DNA of 64,000 bases, taken from positions 2,788,479 through 2,852,478 of the forward strand of contig NC_068977.1 in the NCBI RefSeq assembly GCF_016808095.1, given 5' to 3'. Position 1 is the stretch's first letter, and each line of letters starts with the position of its first letter. The stretch is from Vigna angularis (lineage: Eukaryota; Streptophyta; Magnoliopsida; Fabales; Fabaceae). The position numbers and the translations under genes were made by a program. The notes under the pieces are model-generated. The model saw only the letters and a program-made list of their open reading frames with translations. It was not told the origin of the DNA and ran no database searches. Shown here one piece after another: positions 34,582 through 45,394 of the stretch.

Positions 34582-35922
34582 TGTAACATCCCAAAAATAC
34601 ACTAAAAACCATATAATAAAATTAATTACATTTAATGATAAACCAATTCAATTTTATACTAAACCAACGAAAATTTTTGGCCGGCCTTACATAGCTTGTC
34701 AAAAGTAAACTGTACAAGGTTCAAATGAAACATGACCGAACGGCTTACAAAAGTCAAAAGGTTTATGAGCGTTTGGTATAAGACCGGACGCCACACATTA
34801 TGAGAGTGAGAGCTTAGACTTATCAATAATTTATAATGGGAACCATTTATAATCATAAGAATAAACACATTGGGAACATGGTTGAAGAATAACTAAACAT
34901 GAAAAATATATGTTTACAAGATTTTCATTTTCTCACGTAACATGCAAGTGAATCTATGTTTGGTCGAACGCTCAAACATAGTACTATTACAAGAAGGCGT
35001 TCGTCCTCAACTAGAACTCTTTCCAAATGAAAGAACTCACTCTCAAAAGAATTTATAAGAAACACCGAACGGTCAAGGACCGTTCAATGACGAACGTTCA
35101 ATATCATAGGGAATTTATTATCCAGTATTCACATATATTCAAATTCATTCCTCAGCATAATACTTCAAAATTTCATACTTACTACTATAGCTCATTTCAA
35201 ATACTCATACATCAACTCAGTTATTTTCACATATCAAATAATCAATCATCATATAATCATGCTTCATACAACTCAACGCACGTTCATGCAGTATAGTCAA
35301 AAACATAAGAATTAAATTGAATAAGCTTCCCTTACCTCTAGTGTAAACGGACGTCCCACTGACTGAAGTTGGTTTGCCAAAGAACTAAGATTTCCTTCTA
35401 CCCTTAACGCTCAACTGCTCTACGAACCAAAATCAAATAACGAACCAACAATGATTCAGAACTAAAATTAAGGATTCATGAAACCAGAAGTTGGCTTGCA
35501 TGTTGGACAGAACGAACGGTTAAGAAAGAGAAAACTTACCAGTATCAGAACGTTGAAATGATCGGTTCAAAATGAAGCTTAAGACGTCGGGAACGCTTCT
35601 ACGGTTTCTGAAATGTGATCGGAGAAGAGAAGGATGAGTTACAGTAGAGAGAAGGAAGAGTTTCTAGAGAGAAGAAGGAGAAATGGAAAGTCAGAGTTTG
35701 GAAAGGAGAAGGTGCATGCAGAAGAGAGTGGGACGGAAGTTTCAGAAACAATCATTTTCTTCCCACGTCCAAACGAGCGTCCGCTCTCCCGACACTTGCC
35801 TTCCACTATCTGATTTCAGAAACTTCGGTGAGTGACACTTGACGTCCGCGCAGAGGGATTTTGGATGCGTTTTAATGAGATTAGACAGGTGGGGTTTGGG
35901 TGCATAAATACGAGGTCTGACA
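34582..35922 (-). mobile_element. ORF-less TG...CA element 2 (probable solo LTR, deleted, 1341 bp)
   Basis: Starts TGTAACATCCC and ends GAGGTCTGACA with a perfect 5-bp duplication tcata (34577-34581, 35923-35927). It lacks the central CTGCTCACATCC and CCTGCCGTTCCC blocks of elements 1, 3 and 4, so it is an internally deleted copy. The AAGCTTCCCTTACCTCTAG block (about 35323) is retained. Confidence 0.88.
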
Positions 35923-35927
35923 TCATA

Positions 35928-37217
35928 AGACTTGAAATAATACATTATTTCATTGATTAATTTATTATGTATTGTTAAAAATAGTCATGCAAATACAATA
36001 AGTAAAAAATATATATATTATTATTTTAAATTTATTACGAATGCAAGTACAGTTAAACTTACAACTGTAAATTCTAATTTTAAAATGTAAAAAATTAAAA
36101 ATTCTAAAAGAATTTAGAAAATATTGCCAAATTTTGCGACATCAAAGTTGTTAATATACATTAAAAAGAGTATTTAAGAAATAGAATTTCTTGAAATTTT
36201 TATTTAAAATTAACTTCTAATTATTAGCTGAAATTTTTTCAAAATACTTCGTCAGAAAAAGAATTCAGAAGTTAGAACCATTTCTAAAGAGAATTATCTG
36301 ACTGTTAAAAAAAGTTAAAGTTGATTTTTATATTGAAAAATATACTTTCCTCCATTTTCATCACTCTAAGTTGAAAATATTTCATTTTTTTAGCCATTTT
36401 CCAACTCAAGTAATTTTTGTCACCTAGGAGAATGAGATGTGTGTTTAATATATATATTTTCTGTTTGTAAACAGGTTTTTTAATTCACATATTTATGTAG
36501 GTGATATAAAAGTCCAGGCTCCGGTAACGATTCATGACTCACCAAAAATAAAAGTGGAGTGCATGATGATGGACAACTTCAATGTTACCTCTTTTCTATC
36601 TTTACCATTGCAGCTAGACAACCCTAGCAAAATTTGTATTCAAAACAACTAAAATAACATATCAGAAAACCGTGATATGTATACAAACTTCTAAATTGTC
36701 TAGATCAGATGCAGTCAGAAGCTACAGTTTTAAAAGGTTGTTTACATTGAGACACCAATTAAGCATTCTTTTGTGCAGGTTTCTTCGAATTGTTTTTTCG
36801 ACGAACCTTCACCAAAGCTTTTTGTAAATCCTACAATCAGTAAAAAGAAAAATGATCATTCGAATCATTCATTGAGGCTATTTTTAATGACTATTTTTTG
36901 TATTGTGGGTTTTTTTGCCCCAATCCACGTGTGCTAGGACGAAATCTTATAAAATAGGTTGTTTTGACAGGTCTAGTAAGTGCTTAAACCCTGAGCAGAA
37001 TAGCTTTTATGGTTTATTACCATACCAATTCGGAAGCCTTTGGCAAAATCAGAAGCGAAAACAAAGATTTGATGCCGAACCTCAAACTTCTTCCAAGCGG
37101 CACCGTTCTGATATTGCTCCGAAGCGTCATGTCCCTGGAACAATCTTCAACTCATACTTTGCATCCAAGACAAAGACAATGATCTTTCCAGGTTACTTTC
37201 TGTTTCGACTGGATCGG
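35928..37217. other. AT-rich DNA with unrecognised possible exon pieces
   Basis: 35928-36500 is AT-rich and featureless. On the minus strand 36830-36759 reads, after a GTAG acceptor, a 23-residue basic tail (DLQKALVKVRRKNNSKKPAQ) and a stop; it could be the last exon of a host gene, but I cannot name it. A plus-strand frame of 133 codons at 36903-37304 has no recognisable similarity. The text GTTTCG...ATC...GGACCCTG near 37203-37230 recurs at about 52511-52536. Confidence 0.3.
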
Positions 37218-38431
37218 TGGGGACCCTGTAAAAACACACAAGCTTACTTGTCGAAGACGGGCGGGCGGTCGCAGACGGTAAAGGCGGACGAGCGAACTCC
37301 ATGATCCATGGCGGGCGGACGTCCTCCTACTCCAGACGCTCGCTCTGTGCTCCAAGCCGGGCGGACGTCCTCCTACTCCAGACGCTCGTTCTGTGCTCCA
37401 AGCCGGGCGGACGTCCTCCTACTCCAGACGCTCGTTCTGTGCTCCAAGCCGGGCGGATGTCCTCCTACTCCAGACGCTCGCTCTGTGCTCCATGCCGGGC
37501 AGACGTCCTCCTACTCCAGACGCTCGCTCTCTGCTCCAAGCCGGGCGGACGTCCTCCTACTCCAGACGCTCGCTCTCTGCTCCATGCCGGAGGGCCGGGT
37601 ACCTGCTAAAGGCACTCCGACGCTCAAGTCAGTAATATGACAGAGCATTATATAATGCATGCATGTGTTGCGTTCTAAGCAATCCGTTCAGAAATCATAC
37701 CTGAGACCTTTATTTATACTGATTGTAATGGGCTTTTACCTTTTGGGGGCCTGGAAACGGTCCAATAATACCTTAATCTTCATTAAGGACTTTAATGTGT
37801 CATTAGCATTTAACCGTGTAATCAACAAAGTGAGGGTCGGTTAGGCGGGCGTCCGGTTCATGAATGATGGGAAACCCGTCCCTGATTCTTGGGCGGACGT
37901 GCCACCTTGGGCGGAAGCCTGCTTCTGGATTGGCTGGACGCTCGGTCCAGACTATTGGGCGGACGTGCCAACCTTTGGCGGACGTCCGCTTCCTAAATGA
38001 TTGGCCGCTCGGTGGACGTTCGGTCCAGATTCTTGTGCGGACGTTCCACCTTGAGGGGACGTCCAATCTCGGGCGGACGTTCTACTTTGGGTAGGCGTCC
38101 GGTTCTTGTGTTATGCGAGTCGTCCTGGGTGGTCGCTCGACTTTGGTGCTTAACAAGGGTTAACGCTCGGCCTTGTGGTGCTCGAGCGGCCTTGGTCCTG
38201 ATTGCCATTTTGGGCTTGGGCGTACGTCCCATCTAAGGGAGGACGTTCGGTTTCTTGGACGTTCGTCCTGATTGCCATCTTGGAGGGCGACATTGTTAAC
38301 CGTTCGCTCGGTCTATGCTGGGAGGACCTATCAGTACACTTTCTATTTTGTAATCATATTTTCATTTCGTATCATAAAAGATTCAATTCAATGCTTTGGA
38401 CAATGCGTGTGTGCGTGAGGAGGGTGTTACA
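37218..38431. mobile_element. LTR-like gypsy block with a 46-bp GGCGGACGTCC array
   Basis: Homologous in the same orientation to 52524-53304: both start near GACCCTG(T/C)WAAAACAC, share GGCACTCCGACGCTCAAGTCAGTAA and CTTTATTTATACTGATTGTAATGGG, and end GTGTTACA. Six copies of a 46-bp unit (GGGCGGACGTCCTCCTACTC...) start at 37313, 37359, 37405, 37451, 37497 and 37543. After 37830 there are scattered GGCGGACGTGCC and GACGCTCGGTCC words. No target duplication was identified, so the exact LTR limits are uncertain. ORFs over the array are artefacts. Confidence 0.6.
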
Positions 38432-38461
38432 AATTTTAAACTGTTTTTAATAGCGAGTCAT

Positions 38462-41400
38462 TGTAAGAACCTAAGTGAGGGGCCACGTGGAAATGAAGTG
38501 GAGCTCACGGTTACATGGCCTAGGGCCCATGGAAAAGTCTTTTTGGAAAAAGAATTCAGCAAGCACATGTTTTGGAGTCAAAAGAAGATGGGGGGACCAA
38601 TCACTGCTGGGAAGCACCAGCCGCCCCATAGAAAGAAGTGGGATTTTATTTTATTTGGCAAATGGAGAACAACACACGTTCGGGCCTTGCTTTCATTTTT
38701 GCACCATTTCTAAAAGCATTACGTGTAGGAGATAAAAGGGGTAAAGGGTTATGCACTTGGGGAGTGAAATCCTTGCTGCAAAATCCGTGAGAGAGGTGGA
38801 GTTGTGAGCTGCTGCAGTTGCAAGGAGGCCTTGGTACTGCAAGTCTTGGGGGAGATAGATTCAATATTCACAAAGGAAGTCTTCAAGAGGTAAGGGGAGC
38901 CAGATCCTTTTCTCTGGATTGTATGAACTATGTGTGTATTGAAATCCATAATATACTGTCGTTGATGAATAAATTTCGTATTTAGAGTGACTTTGTTGTG
39001 TATGAATCTGTATGAGTGGTTGTAAAAGTGTGCTGTTGTATGTGGATCTGGGGAAAAGGGGATGAAAATTGGGGCTCTGGAAGTCTCGAAACGATTCTGC
39101 ATATCTGTAGAACTAGAAAATACCGTTCGTCCAAACTGTGTTATTCTGACTATGTTCACTTTTCTTACCGCTCGTCCAAACAGTGTTAGTTTGATTACGT
39201 TTGTTTTTCATACCGTTCGTCCAAACTGAGTTAGTCTGACTATGTTCACTTTTCTTACCACTCGTCCAAACAGTGTTAGTTTGATTACGTTTGTTTTTCA
39301 TACCGTTCTGTCGCAACTGAAAAAATCGCGACGGGACGACGATCCGAAAAAGAAAAAATAAATTTTGATTAAAGAGATTGGAGTCGCCACCATAGTTTAT
39401 TCTGGAAAACTACGGAAAAACCATAAAATGATAAGACATGGTCTGCGAAAATGAGATTCTAAGTTGGTTACGTGTAGGGAAGGTATTTGCACCCTACAAC
39501 GCCTGCCTTAAGGCAGTACCTTTAATTAAACATGCGAATATGATGTGGTTTTCAAAATGTTTAACTTTCCCTTAAAATAAAACTCTAAAGAAACAAACAA
39601 TATTTTTTTTGTTTTTTGGGCCCGACAAGGATTGACCTTGCTCCTACGTATTCTCATTCAGAATGAGAAATCAGGGTTCCGTAGTTCATTTAGAAAACTG
39701 CCTGAAATTTTGTTTAGGAAATTGTTTGAGAATTTGTTATGGATAAATTTGGATTTTTGGGAGAATGAACCTGACAAGGACTAGCCTTGCTCCTACTTAT
39801 CTCCATTTTTGATGGAGAATCAAGGATCACGTAGTTCTGGCCAGGCGATATTGATTGTTGTTTTGAAAAGTAGATGTTTTTTAGTTTTTGAAGATTTTTT
39901 ATATGTTTTTGGTATTTTAATTTAGGAGAGTGAAAAGGTTTTTAGCACAAGGACGATGCGTGCGATCACACATGTGCCTAAACCTTTGAAACGTATTTTC
40001 GACATTTTTTGAAGAAAGAGAAAAGGTTTTTGGCACAAGGACGATGCGTGCGATCACACATGTGCCTAAACCTTTAAAACATATTTTTGGGATTTTGAAG
40101 AAAGAGAAAAGGTTTTTAGCACAAGGACGATGCGTGCGATCACACATGTGCTTAAACCTTTGAAATATATTTTTGGGATTTTGAAGAAAGAGAAAAGGTT
40201 TTTTGGCACAAGGACGATGCGTGCGATCACACATGTGCCTAAACCTTTAAAATATATTTTTGTAATTTTTAATTTTTAATTTTTTTATTTTGTATTTTTA
40301 TTTTTATCTTTAATTTTTATATTTTAATTTTCTTTTTATTAAGAAGAGAGATGAGTTGAAATATCTATGACATAAAATTGTGAAAAAAACATAGGATAAA
40401 ATTGTGGTAGAAAATTGGATAAATTTATAAACTAAAAAAAATGATCAAAATGCGTATAAATAGAATGAAAGGAAAATGTGTACCTTGTTAAAGATTTGAA
40501 AGATGAAGCAATACTTTGCTTGTAATAAGTTGTGAGAAGAGGTAGATTGATGGTGAAGAAGATGAATTTGTAGTAGAAATGTGGTATGGGATTTACTATG
40601 TATAGAGGGATTAGGAAATAGTAAAATGTGAGAGAAAAATGAAGTAGAGTTTTGGGATGGAATGAAGAGATTTTTAGAGATAATATTATGTAATTTTTTT
40701 TTGTGTGTGAAGTGAAGAGAATGTAGGTATTTATAGAGTTAAGGATGAAGAAAGTTGATGAATAAAAATAATATAATAAGTTGGTGGAAAATTTAGATGA
40801 AATAAAATATAATAAAAAAAGATGAATAGAAAAAGTTAATGTGGAAAATAAGTGAAAGAAATAATATAAAAAGTTTGTGGAAAAATTAGGTGAAATAAAA
40901 TATAGTGAATAGTAAAAGTTAATGTGGAAAATAAGTGAAAAAAATAATATAAAAAGTTGGTGGAGAAATTAGGTGTGGAAATTAAGTGAAAGAAATAATA
41001 TAAAAAGGTGGTGGAGAAATTAGGTATGGAAATTAAGTGAAAGAAATAATATAAAAAATTGATGGAGAAAGTAGGTAAAATAAAATATAGTGAATAGTAA
41101 AAGTTAATGTGGAAAATAAGTGAAAGAAATAATATAAAAAGTTGGTGGAGAAATTAGGTGTGGAAATTAAGTGGAAGAAAAAATATAAAAAGTTGGTGGA
41201 GAAATTAGGTGAAATAAAATATAGTGAATAGTAAAAGTTAATGTGGAAAATAAGTGAAAGAAATAATATAAAAAGTGGGTGGAAAAATAAGGTGGAGAAA
41301 AATGGATAATAAAAAATGTTGATGGAGAAGATATAATTAAAAAATGTAAGTGGAATAATTAGAAAAGTTGATATATAAAATTAATATGGAAATGATGTGG

Positions 41401-43329
41401 AAAAAGTAAATGAAAAAGGTAGATGATGTGGAGGGTGAGGTGGATGGTGATGTGGAGAATGGGGTGTGATAAGAAAAGATGGGTGGTGAGGAAGTAAAAA
41501 AAGTGAGATTATTTTGGGTCATTGGATTAAGTGTTTAAAAGAAAACTTGGGGGTGCAAAAAGTAAAATAAATAGTATTTTTCATTTTTTTTTATTTTTTT
41601 GATAAATTATATTTACCCGGACGAAATTGGGTGTTGACACGTTCATCCACACTGAGTTAGTCTGACTACGTTAACTTTTCTTACCGCTCGTCCCAACAGT
41701 ATTTGGTCTCGTAGTAATTGATCCATATGTGCGTTCGTCCAAAACAGTATTTGTTCTCGTAGTATTTGATCAATATGTGCGTTCGTCCAAATAGTAATTG
41801 GTCTCATAGTATTTGATCCATATGTGCGTTCGTCCAAAACAGTATTTGTTCTCGTAGTATTTGATCAATATGTGCGTTCGTCCAAAACAGTATTTGGTCT
41901 CGTAGTATTTGATCCATATGTGCGTTCGTCCAAACAGTATCTGTAGTGATCTGATAGTGTTCGGCTTTTTGAGCGTTCGTCCATACCGTATTGTAGTGAT
42001 CTGATAGTGTTAGATCTATTGATCGTTCGCCCAAACAGTATTCATAGTGATCTGATAGTGTTCGGCTTTTTGAGCGTTCGTCCAAACAGTTTTCGACCTC
42101 ATAGTGATCTGATGGTGTTCGGTCTGAATGTACTCAGGTTATTAGAGTTCGTCCAAACAGTGTTCGACCTCAGAGTGATCGATCTGATCGTGTACGGTTT
42201 TCTTGACATTCGTTCAAATAACGTTCGGTTTCATAACGTTCGTCCAAACTGTACTCGACCTTACAGTTTGCAGTTTGATAGCGTACGTTCTTGTTGCGTT
42301 CGGCCTAAGCTTTTAATGTTCGGTTCCAAGACCAATTGTTGTTGTTTTGGATTGTATTAAGTGTGTGAAATGATTAGTATGATCGTGGGAATGAATTATC
42401 CTAAAAGTATATGAGATATGTTGGATTATTGATAATATAACTGTGAACCGTATGTATATGAGTATGTGAATTGTACGTATATGAGTATGTGAACTGTACG
42501 TATATGAGTATGAATATAACTGTGAACTGTACGTATATGAGTATGTGAACTGTACGTATATGAGTATGTGAACTGTACGTATATGAGTATGAATTGGACA
42601 TCTCAGGGTGAGATGATCGAAAGTGGTGGTGTGGTGTATAGTGGTTGTTCTGTATAACTGTATAGAGCTTTGAACTGGTATGTCTATCCCTACACTCAAA
42701 GCATTGTTCATGCTCAAGTAAAGAAGAACAATGTAAGTGGTGAGAGTAGAGGAAGGTCCTCGTCTATAGTCTTTGATGGTAGACATAGACAGATTGGGGG
42801 ATTTACCTTGCTAGTGTTGGGGGGCCAGCTGAACTATGCAAGTGCAAAGACGACCAATAGTTCAACAGTTATACAAATCCGGATGAGTCGTGTGAGTGTG
42901 TGAGTTACGGTTTAATGAGTATGCTTTAATTGTTCTTTTATATGTAACTATGTATGATGAAATGAATTAACTGTGATATATGTATAACATGCTTTTTATA
43001 TCTAACTCACCCTTGCATTTCTTTGTTGTGTGCTGTTTGGGTATGTTTCTTTGGCGATGATCATCCACTTGGATGGGAGCACATGTTGTCAAGGAGATTC
43101 CTTTGGAACAAGAGCTAGAGGATACTGATGTTGTGGTGTAGTCTACTTAGGAATTTTCCTATTTGAACACTTGTAGTGTTCAATCTTTTAAACTGTTTAA
43201 GTTTAAATTTCCGCCTCTTTATTTGGATGATTGTAATTCCGCACTTAATTACATGTCATACTCTAACTGTTCTCTTTATTTGGATATTGACGCTATATTA
43301 TATAATCGTAGTTATTATATAACATTACA
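38462..43329 (+). mobile_element. ORF-less TG...CA element 7 with nested solo LTR
   Basis: Starts TGTAAGAACC and ends ATAACATTACA; flanks gtcat and atcat form a 5-bp duplication with one change. It shares with element 6 the TATA-like GGAGATAAAAGGGG (about 38728), the AAGTCTTCAAGAGGTAAGG donor-like block (about 38878) and the distal CTAACTCACCCTTGC...GATGATCATCCACTTGGATGGGAGCA block (about 43000-43080). The zone 39118-42330 is rich in CGTTCGTCCAAAC units, interrupted at 39309-41639 by another LTR. It contains a 48-bp tandem at about 41725-41940 and a 23-bp tandem (GTGAACTGTACGTATATGAGTAT) at about 42440-42595. No real ORF. Confidence 0.75.
39309..41639 (+). mobile_element. solo Ty3/gypsy LTR (2331 bp) with perfect 5-bp duplication
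   Basis: Starts TGTCGCAACTGAAAAAATCG and ends GGGTGTTGACA, flanked by cgttc on both sides (39304-39308, 41640-41644). It carries a tandem of four units of 86-88 bp (AAAAGGTTTTTAGCACAAGGACG... at 39933, 40021, 40107 and 40193) and a purine-rich AT tract (40740-41290) built of AATGTGGAAAATAAGTGAAAG-type units. Internal sequence and partner LTR are absent, so it is a solo LTR. It lacks the CGTTCG words that surround it. Confidence 0.9.
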
Positions 43330-43365
43330 ATCATCTTATACAATATTTTAATCTCATACAATATC

Positions 43366-43600
43366 ACTGAATCAGGACGCTCGTTCTTTTTCAACGAGGA
43401 TAATAGTCCCAAGGTCCTTTGTACTGGACCCAGAACCCTAGGAAGCTTACCTCCTGGTTGAAAGAAGATATGATTGATATCGAATTGGAGGCTCTGAGTG
43501 TTATGGCTTCGTTGTCTCGCCCCTTTTCTTCCAGAAAGATTATCAACTGCCTCGAGCATGACGATATGAACTCGAGGGTATTTGGTATGTTCTTTCACTG
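43366..43600 (+). pseudogene. truncated copy of the gypsy-associated ORF (exon 1 end)
   Basis: About 90% similar by eye to 49447-49679: SGRSFFFNED, then a frameshift, then the WTQNPRKLTSWLKEDM segment and the SSRKIINCLEHDDMNSRV segment. The upstream three quarters of exon 1 is missing (the region before 43363 is unrelated). Exon 2 has been deleted: intron sequence joins directly to downstream sequence at about 43650 across a shared TGGTAYTTGT. Confidence 0.85.
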
Positions 43601-44612
43601 AGTACTTTGAATTTTATTTTTGCACCATTGACTTAGTATTTGTTTTATGGTACTTGTTGAAACTTATGTTCTTGGATTTATGCTTGAATGTTTATAGGAT
43701 CGCGTTTATTTTTTTTTATTCATTTGTTGATGTTTATATCCCCTAGTTAAATGATGGAACCTTAGGGATTACTAACCATAGTTGGATGCATCCGGAAGCT
43801 GTCTTATACGTCATCGCGATCGGGTCTTAGTGACCTTAGGGATTACATCGCTTAGTTAGATGCGTCCGGAAGCTGTCTTATCCGTCAACGCGATCGGGTC
43901 CCAGTGACCTTACGGATTACATCCCTTAGTTGGACGCGTCTGGAAACTATCTTTTCCGTCAACGCGCTCGGACGGTCTACAACGAACGTCCTTCCTGCTT
44001 GACCGTTCGGCCAAGGAACGCTTCCCAATATAATCATTCATGACCCAGGAGAACTTTCCAGTAGGCGTACATGATCGTTCATAGAGAGTTTCTCGGTAGT
44101 CGAAGAGATAGGATGACTGCTCTGTGGCCCCGGACTATCCAGGTTCTTAAGTATCTGGATAGGATGACTGCTCTGTGGCTTTGCCTGAATACGATGAGCG
44201 CTCGGTGACTTCGCCTATCCAGGTGTACTAGACGACGGAGACGACCGACCCGCTAGGTGTTTAACGTCCAGGTGTGCTAGACGACTGAGACGACCGACCC
44301 GCTCGGTGTTTAACCTGTTGATGCGTTGTATCAGCATTAGTTGAGAGCCCGTTCGACCTTGTTCTATGCCTTTTTCAGTCTAGCATTATGACGCTGTATC
44401 CGTTCTTGCTTGATGATAGACCGTTCGGTCTTATGACAACAAATTGAATTTAGGATAAAATTAAAAATAGTGTTCAGCAATTATAATCTGAATGAAATAA
44501 ACAAGTCAACAAATTTTAACTAAAGTAGAATTTGAGGTGAGTCGCGTTGCTAGTGTTAGGAAGGACTTTTCATCACTTCTAGTCGATACACCTCAGGATT
44601 GTGCGGTCAGAG
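43601..44612. repeat. gypsy-derived spacer with a 74-bp tandem
   Basis: Three units of about 74 bp (GGGATTACATCCCTTAGTTGG...GTCAACGCGATCGGGT) lie at about 43757-43980, matching the array downstream of the intact ORF at 51095-51325. The rest contains ACGACCGACCCGCT duplicates (44240-44310) and no ORF. Confidence 0.7.
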
Positions 44613-45394
44613 CTATGGCTGCGGCTGCGACTCCCGCCTACATTTCCGTTCCTGCTTTCTATGTGGCCATTCATTATTTCTTTTTGGAGACCTTGATGAG
44701 CTTCTTATCCGCGACCGATCCGTCTTTACATACTTACGGAGATGACCCTCTCGGATAAGCTGCTCGATACTGTTTTTTAACGTGGTACATTCTTCTGTGG
44801 TGTGACCATTATTTAGGTGATACCGACAGGTTTTTCCCTTGTCGGCGTCTGTAGGAGAACATCTCCGGTGGAGTGTGATCAAATTGGTGGCAAGAGCTTC
44901 CTCTACAACCTTTGCGCGAGGTGCATTAAAAGCCGCAAAGTGGTTAAACTGGTAACGCGAGGGAAGTTTTTCTGGGGATGGTCCCCGTTATTATGGAACG
45001 ATCGTTTTCCCTCTTTTTTGTTCCCGTCGTTCGTCTCCTGCTGCTGCTTCTTCCGTGACTATGTGATGTCCTCTACCCGAATAAACTTTGCCACCCTAGC
45101 CTGGAGTTCCTCCATGGTTTTGGGGGGCTCGGCATATAAGTCCTCCGAGAAATATCCCGGTCTCAAGCATGAGGGTAGATTGCTGATAATAAAGGAATGA
45201 CCAATATCCTTTATCCGTCGAGCGGTTTCATTGTATCTTTTCATGAAGGACTTTAGAGATTCGTCCTTCTCCTGCTTGGTGTTGACGAGTTCTGCTGGTG
45301 TCAGGTCTTGCATTCGGCTGGACGCGTACTGCTGTTTGAAGAGGGATTTCACCGTGGCAAAGCAGTCTATTGTACCTGGAGGAAGGGTGTTATA
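44613..45394 (-). pseudogene. Ty3/gypsy gag fragment
   Basis: The minus strand encodes a retrotransposon gag core: YNTLPPGTIDCFATVKSLF, KQEKDESLKSFMKRYNE and YAEPPKTMEELQARVAKFI (45394-45059). After a gap with frame changes, a C-terminal knuckle-like segment CRYHLNNGHTTEECTTLK then IEQLIREGHLRKYV (44840-44740) follows, the form typical of large plant Tat/Ogre-type elements. The N-terminal part is separated by element 3: the bases beyond the insertion (47839-47846) continue it as LSW before the YNTLPPG motif for only a few codons, and then a fold-back insertion follows. Confidence 0.85.

Noticed and set aside
36759..36830. Possible last exon of a host gene (basic 23-residue tail) on the minus strand
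   Set aside because: One short open stretch with an acceptor-like AG; no family recognised and no upstream exons, so not called as a gene.
36903..37304. 133-codon plus-strand ORF
   Set aside because: No recognisable domain; it runs from AT-rich DNA into the LTR-like block, so it is probably a chance frame.
37301..37640. Overlapping ORFs of 80-110 codons in three frames
   Set aside because: All are translations of the 46-bp tandem array.
44537..44758. Plus-strand ORF over the gag region
   Set aside because: Shadow of the minus-strand gag zinc-knuckle segment.
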